Positions 41,278-47,352 of a stretch of 47,352 nt of DNA are shown here, piece after piece. The DNA is from Chara braunii (taxonomy: Eukaryota > Streptophyta > Charophyceae > Charales > Characeae). The notes below the pieces were generated by a model. That model saw only the letters and a program-made list of their open reading frames with translations. It was not told the origin of the DNA and searched no databases. Location of the stretch: contig BFEA01000357.1 of the NCBI GenBank assembly GCA_003427395.1, positions 967,705 to 1,015,056 of the forward strand. The letters run 5' to 3'. Each line of letters starts with the position of its first letter. Positions within the stretch are counted from its first letter, which is position 1. The position numbers and the translations under genes are program-made.

Positions 41278-44200
41278 AATATATATTTCTCGTTTTGATT
41301 TTTAACTCATGATTGGCTACGAATTTGAACATGACTCCAGGGCAAAAGTTTCTTGTATTAATATTTTACATAACATATATTGTTTTCGGATTTTTTTGAA
41401 AACGTTTTTTTTTGTTTTTTTGTTTTTTTTTAATGTTCGCGTTTGGAGGGTTTTGGGCGCTTGTTCTCGTTCGAGCGAACATGTTCGTGTTCGCCTCCGA
41501 ACGCGAACACGGTGCTACGCAGGTATTCGCATTGGATGTCCGATGCGACGGGGACATCGCTTAATAGGGTTTGAAAATGTTGTTGTACGAAATACCCTTA
41601 CAAGGGTATTTGGCGTGTTTTCTGTAAGTCACGCCAGTGCAGTCTCGTTCATTTGACGGTACATGCGGGGTATCGACAACAAGGTGCAACCATGCGCAAC
41701 CTGGGCGTGTGTGGCGACGTGGGCCAGCGGAAGTGTGCAGCCCTTCGTTCCCTTACTTTTTTGTATTTGCGCGTTTATTCTTTTTTTTATGCATTTTTTT
41801 CTTCTTTCGTACTTTTATTTTTACTGACGTCTTTTACTCGGTGATCGATTTCGAGATTGGCGTCGGACCCGATGGGCTTGGCTCGGCTACCACTATGTTG
41901 CACGTGGGTGGCCACTACGGCAGTCGAGGACCTTGAGCGCGTGCTTCTTTCGGCGGGGCGGCTCGGGTTACTGCGTATTCTGGATGATGACAAAATTCCT
42001 GTATCCTACCCACATTGAAACACGGACCGAAGAGGTCAGCGTGTGGGAGAGTGGTGGGATGTGTGGTTGTGGTTTCCCTTGCTTCCCAATTTAGAGAACG
42101 TCGGCAGCCAAAAAAGAGGTCGGGAATTGGAGAACAAGCCTGTGGGACTGCAGCCCAGGGGTGGAAGGAGTCACTGCAAGTGCACAGTCTTGGTCATGAT
42201 TTGCGGTGAGAAGCATGAGTGTGAGCGTGCCCGTTGGGTCCTGCAAAACAGTGGACTGCGCTTGGGCACAGGGGGGGCACCAGGCGGAAGCCGCGGTGGC
42301 ACAGCTATTCACATGGGAGTCCCCTCCACTTAGGTCTTCGAAGTCTCATTTGAATAGTTGTTGCTACCATCAGAAACGACACCGGGGACCTTCTTCAGCT
42401 AGGCTCGCGCTGCGGGCTACGCAGCAAGCCTTCGCCCTAGCTGCTTGTCGCAGCGTTGTAGTTGCCACTATGGTTGAGTACAGGTCGTGAGGTTCAGGCG
42501 CTGCCCATTTTTTTCGAGCTGGTTGATTCAGCAGGAGAGCTCTCACACACTCCTCAACGGATTTCCACTTCCATGACCACCGTCCTGCCGCCGGTATCGA
42601 TCGAACATCGACGTGGTAACTGGGTTGGCACGCAGCTTGGCACCGATCGGCAGTACGGAGGTAGAAAGGGAAGAAATAGACCCAGGCGCAATATCGCGCC
42701 AGGAACATTTGAAAACGGAGATGGCAGAGTGACAACCTGGGCGCAATTAGAGGAGCATAGCTCGCTCGATCCTTAGCGGAATCGAGCGAGGGAAGATGCG
42801 ATTTTGGGGTTCTTACCCCGGGCGAATTAGATGGCGACGTGAGAAATTGTGGTAGAGTAGCAAGTTAGTCGGTATGTGAGAAATGAGCTGCGTGAAAGCA
42901 TCAGGGAGGAGCGATCAAGGGAGTAAAGACTGGTTATCTCGGTCATTTCTCAACCGTTTTGGGCGATCCAAGATGCAAAATGGAGGGTTTGAGGCAAGGT
43001 GAATGTGATGGTAACATTATTTTTATCACTACGTCGTTAGGTTGGCCGGGGTGAATAGTACAGTCTACGCTCGGGAAGAGGAATTTTTTTATGAAATATC
43101 AATGTATTTTTATATATTCTAACAAAGAATTCATTCGTTCCTTTTTTTTGCGAATAGTGTGTATTGGGGCGCAGCCCACGGTCGTCGGTCACTGCTTCAA
43201 CTCGCTGTCTCCTTCGTATTCACCCACTGGCTCGTCATAGTGATTACATGCATTAAGGAGCGGAAGGAGAGCGAGTGGGAGGTGGCGATCGGGGGCAAGA
43301 AAGAACAGAGGGAGATGAACAATTCATGCAATTTCGTATGGATCCGGCCGAATGAAGAATGGAGATGGGGACTTACGGGGCGGGCGACCTCGATATTGCA
43401 GTTAGAATCGGTAGAGAGTTAGTAGAGAGAAAGTTAGAAGAAAAGTAGTGTGCGCGGAGGTGTTGGGATGCCCGATATGGTAGGAGAAAGTTTCGATATC
43501 TTGCCTGATTCTCTACAGAATCGGGAGAAGTAAAGTGTTGAGATGGGGTTTTCGGCCGATGCGAACATCATGGCGGTGTTAGTTTCACCTATAAATTGGT
43601 GGTTTGGTTGAGCTCGGTGTTGAGGCCTGCGCTCAGGAAGGAGACTTTATTATGGCGATGTATATTTTCACGTTTTAGCGGAAGATTCATTATGATTTTG
43701 TACATCCTATTGATGGAAGTAGCGTGAGGCAACCCGTGGATGAGACTTAGGTGTGGGCGATGCGTTGCTCATCCTTAAGGAATACTCTCTTCCTATCTCT
43801 CCGCACGTTTAGTTCGATCACAATGTATGGTTCCATGTTTTAGCAGTAGATTCTTTCCATTTTGTTTGTTTGTATTGATAGTAGTGTAAGGCCACTCACG
43901 GGGTCGGAGATGATCTTGATTGGCTGGTGCATGTTCTGGCGATTAAGAGATAGAGAGATACCTACCTACTTGTTGTGTCAGTCATTCGTCATGACCTGCA
44001 GGGAGACTTTTCTTGTCGTAGGACAGTCCAACATGTGTTCCACGACAGGGCTTGGACTATGTTCTTTCTTGTTTCCCACTACATATTATGTCCTGTTGTT
44101 GTCGGTGTTGTGCCTTGTATGTCTCGCTGCTTGGTTAGTTGTGCTGCTTTCAGAGCCTGTTGGCTCGCTACTGATGTTGGATCTCTTGCCAAACAGTGAT

Positions 44201-45236
44201 TTATGATGCATCGGCGGAACTGCGGCTGCAAGTAATCATGCTCACTCAGGCAGTGATCATCGTTGAGTCTGGGCAGTAGAGGCTGGTGGTACCAATGTGC
44301 AGCCAAGCAGCGGTGTTGTCTGTGGTGATCAACTAGGGAAAAACTGCAATTATTGCTCAGCGACGCTACTTCATTACTGAGCTTAACCGTTAATTGATGT
44401 GATGGGCAAAGCTGCTATCGACCTCTGAGTCAAGGATTGTTGGGCGTGTTGTTGTGTCGCCATAAATTCGCCTGTGCACGTGTCTGTTGCGTATCATTAA
44501 GCAGGTATACACACTTTATTCTTGTTGAAGTGACACTCTTCAACTAGAGCACAAGAGTGTGCTATATACGAACACAATCAGATAAGACTGCGTAGCGAAG
44601 GTTTTGTCAGGGGGAGCGATGTCATGACTCGAGGGAGTGTTCAACCTGCGAGAGGAGAGTCTTTGCTGCGACTCGGAGAGTCGTTAGGGAGTCAATAACT
44701 TCAGTTTGACCAAGTTGTTGCAGTGTTCTGGCTACCATTGTGGGACCCTCAGGCACATCAAGGGAACAAGGCCCTCTCCTGAGAGTTGAGTTTGTCCGTC
44801 TAGTGTATCTCGAGAGTCTGAAACCCCTCCTTTTGCCCTTCTTGCTCTAAATCCTGGTTACGAGAGGAAGACGGCAGGTGGGATTGCAACCCGTAGGACC
44901 GAACCAAGACTCTGTGGGGAGTTCACCCACCAATTGTGGGAGTTCTGCCGGAACTCAGGAGGAGTTTTGGAGGCAGGGAACAGTCAGGTATACCTTTTTC
45001 TGTCTGTATGAACCCACTACTTCCCTGTTTGACTATCTCCCTTTAGCTTTGATTGTTATATACATGTGTTCCTTTATGATTTTGCTTTTTTTTCATGACG
45101 CAATCAGACTGAATGGAAAGAGCATGTGAGAGTGAAGCTTAAGTTTCTTCTTTATGTTGAATAAAAACAGATTAAGGGATGAACAGGGGAAGATGGGAGG
45201 AAGGCAGTTTTGTATGTGTCTGACTGGTTCAACCAA

Positions 45237-46003
45237 GGGTTGGACATTGTTTCTAAGCAGAATGACCTAGGGCTATTTTTATTTGTCTGTTTTGTGAAGG
45301 ACCGGACATTGTTTCTAAGCTAAATGATCTGGTTGCTGTGTTTATTTTTGAGGGTTTGCTTGGCTGATCTTTGGGATCAAGCATTGTTTCTAAGCTGAAT
45401 GGTTTAACCTGTCTGTTTCTTCTGGGGTTTCTGACTGAAGTTGGGTAGAGGGATCCAACTTCGTGATTTGAATGATTTGGGGATAAGTTGAACATTGTTT
45501 CTAAGCTTAATGGTTCAACTCCTTGTTTTATTTATGAGGGAGGATTTTTGGTATAAGGCTAAGCATTGTTTCTAAGCTGAATGGTTTAGCCTAAAGCCAT
45601 ACACACATAAGAATAAAGTAAGTACAACAGAAAATACTTTATTTATATTTGCATGTGAACTGGCAGCTCGACATTATTTCTAAGCTGAATGGTCCAGCGC
45701 GAAGCCATATCACTGAAAAAAGAAGGAAAACTACATAATATAGTTAAAAGTAATATGGGCAAGCGAAGCATTGTTTCCAAGCCGAATGACTCAATCCACT
45801 GCCCATATTTTCATTTATTTTTTGTAACAAAGTTGAAAATTATTAAAATTTAGATATTAAACAGTTTAAGGCTACTAAGCATTGTTTCTAAGCAGAATGG
45901 TCTAGTCATATGCCCAAGGAAGAGAAAAGTAGTTGTGCAACATGTTCAAATATATCCTAAGGCATGCTAGACATTGTTTCTAAGTTGAATGGTCTAGCAC
46001 CAT
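45237..46003 (+). repeat. Hairpin array with a constant loop, copy 2
   Basis: The same nine positions as 28597-29350. Unit four reads AGTTGAA/TTCAACT where copy 1 has GGCTGAA/TTCAGCT: a C-G pair became T-A and a G-U became A-U, so pairing is kept. Unit two (ACCGGA/TCTGGT) keeps pairing through G-U. Unit five, damaged in copy 1, is intact here (GGCTAAG/TTTAGCC). Unit three has lost pairing. Confidence 0.85.
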
Positions 46004-46279
46004 ATGTAAGTTGGGTATAAAGGATAAATCATATAAGAGTTTCATGAACTTATCTATGAGGATTTGACTTGGGGATTGGTGAGAGTACTTACCAATGTGG
46101 TTTGGCTTTGCATGTGGATGAGTGAGTTCACTACTTAGTCTGAGTTCGGTTTGATAGGTAGTTGCTTTAGTCGCTCGCCACGTGCTAAAGTCATAGGAGT
46201 TAATTCAATTTCTACGTTTTCTTAACTAACATTTTTTTACTTATATCAATTCTCGTATTTTTTGGGATAATTTGTTTTA

Positions 46280-46850
46280 CTTGGCTTTGTATAAATTTTG
46301 GTAAGCTACTTTCTCTACGGGAAGCGTTGCCGAAATTTCTTTAAATCCAAGGAGTTAGTCGAATCTGACTTTCAAAGTTCAACGTTTTGTTTGAGTTTTA
46401 TATCTGGCTTAGTAAAAATATGAAAAACTTTTTTTTCTAGGGGAAGTGGTGTCCAATTTTTTGCTAATTCAAGGAGTTAGACAAAATTTGACTTTGAAAA
46501 GTGGACATTATTTTATATTTTAACCTTAGCTGTACATAAATTTTGAAAAACTACTTTCTCTAAGGGAAGCGTCCCCAAAATGTTTACAAATCGAAGAAGT
46601 AAGTTAATTTATTTTTTATTGAACTCAAGTTTTATGTTTGAGTTCATATCTAAGTCAGTATGAATCTGGGAAGTCTACTTCTCTAAACGAGATGCTGCCC
46701 AAATTTTTACTAATTAAGGGAGTTAGACAAAATTTGACTTTCTTATTTCTATTTTCATATTCGAGCGAGTATAAATTTCGAGAAAGCACTTTTACTACAG
46801 GAAGCATTGCCAAAATTTTCTTAGCTTAAAAGAGTTCGATTATATTGTGA
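46280..46850 (+). repeat. Degenerate ~125-bp tandem repeat, copy 2
   Basis: Corresponds unit by unit to 29623-30200, with the same GGGAAGCGTTGCC-like and AAATTTGACTT blocks. Confidence 0.8.
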
Positions 46851-47085
46851 CAGGTAGCGATTCCGCCGATGCACTCTACATAGAAAATTTTTTGTTGTAG
46901 ATATGTCATTTCTTGGACCTTGAGTTAGTCGTAAACTTAGACTTAGTTATCAGAAAAAAATTGAGTGAGGATGTGCTATGGAGATTCATTCCCCATACAT
47001 TGATAGTCAAGCCTTGGGAATTGACCTGTCTTGTGTTGCAGGTCGTTCGTTCATTGATTCGATTCAGGATTAGACTAGTTTCAAC

Positions 47086-47286
47086 CTAGGTAGCACGACG
47101 TACACGTACGTGGGCTCCGCATACGTGTCGCATACGTATGCGCGTATACACAAATTTAGGGTCCGCGTACGTGGTCAAAGCGGGCTGTTTTCCGGGTTTG
47201 TCTGGGCCCAGTAGGGATTGGGGGGTGGGCGTTGGGATTGGTTGGTGTATGTGTGTGTGTGTGAGAGAGAGAGAGAAAGAGAGGGG

Positions 47287-47352
<66 letters not shown>
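47086..47352. mobile_element. TIR element E, left end only
   Basis: CTAGGTAGCACGACGTAC matches the left end of element A (CTGGGTAGCACGGCGTAC) and continues with similar CGTACGTG words. The preceding 8 bp are GTTTCAAC (47078-47085). Copy 1 of the host repeat carries the uninterrupted site at 30432-30439. The right end lies outside the window. Confidence 0.8.
47261..47352. repeat. (GA)n tract to the window end
   Basis: GA repeats with a short G run near 47283, preceded by (GT)n at about 47248-47262. Confidence 0.95.

Larger units (their letters stand above)
39757..41522. mobile_element. TIR element B, hAT-like, 1766 bp, host to other insertions
   Basis: Inverted ends CTGCGTAGCAC and GTGCTACGCAG are perfect over 11 bp. 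The flanking 8 bp are GTATTCGT (39749-39756) and GTATTCGC (41523-41530), one mismatch. Subterminal palindromes here are TTCG/CGAA types (GTTCGCGAAC-like) instead of GTACG. The shared core lies at about 41317-41400, followed by poly-T. Inside it sit element C and a hammerhead unit, each bordered by TA repeats. Confidence 0.9.
41579..47085 (+). repeat. Long noncoding repeat, copy 2
   Basis: Direct copy of 23617-30439 without element F. It begins GTTGTTGTACGAAATACCC and runs to TAGACTAGTTTCAAC, where element E interrupts it. It contains the same hairpin and tandem arrays. No gene is visible. Confidence 0.85.

Noticed and set aside
39757-41522. Foldback element or Mutator-type element
   Set aside because: 8-bp target duplication with short TIRs fits hAT; Mutator-type elements usually make 9 to 11 bp duplications.

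Overview
This window is eukaryotic and built almost entirely from nested transposable elements. I see no intact host gene, no rRNA and no recognisable tRNA. The mix (Ty3/gypsy elements of several lineages including a chromodomain-bearing one, an initiator-Met-like primer site, 8-bp-TSD miniature elements, type III hammerhead units like plant retrozymes, long A/T and CA/GA tracts, N gaps) suggests a large-genome streptophyte. A charophyte such as Chara is my guess, an inference from style and not a database match.

Layout. 1-1080: assembly edge and AT-rich sequence. 1159-8230: a decayed + strand chromovirus (gag, protease, RT, RNase H, integrase, chromodomain, polypurine tract, 3' LTR). 8234-10196: the 3' end of a second + strand element, then an LTR copy with a TATA box. 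11571-17498: a - strand gypsy element without chromodomain, whose pol carries a 703-bp TIR element. 17570-21624: a - strand element cut off early in pol, with gag, an initiator-Met-like primer site and a 1258-bp 5' LTR whose first ~790 bp match the LTR at 9404 in opposite orientation. 22424-22477: a complete hammerhead ribozyme. 23617-30439 and 41579-47085: two direct copies of one long noncoding repeat, about 5.5 kb without insertions. Between them lie a candidate primer site (31711), a broken unknown ORF (32111) and a broken gag (36035). This fits a giant LTR element with gag but no pol (LARD-like), or a segmental duplication. 39757-41522: a TIR element holding a second TIR element and a retrozyme-like unit with hammerheads on the - strand.

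Three things stand out. (1) Four hammerhead motifs: one complete with GUC, two on the - strand flanking a predicted 418-nt RNA, one truncated; stem III shows a compensatory change between copies. (2) In each long repeat, nine units with a near-constant 12-nt loop, most of them hairpins whose stem sequences differ, including a paired C-G to T-A change between the two copies. (3) Six elements of one TIR family, four with 8-bp duplications and two of these insertions with the empty site elsewhere in the window; four share an internal core.

Every retroelement reading frame is broken. The premature stops I examined are each explained by one C-to-T or G-to-A change, as expected from decay of methylated, silenced copies.
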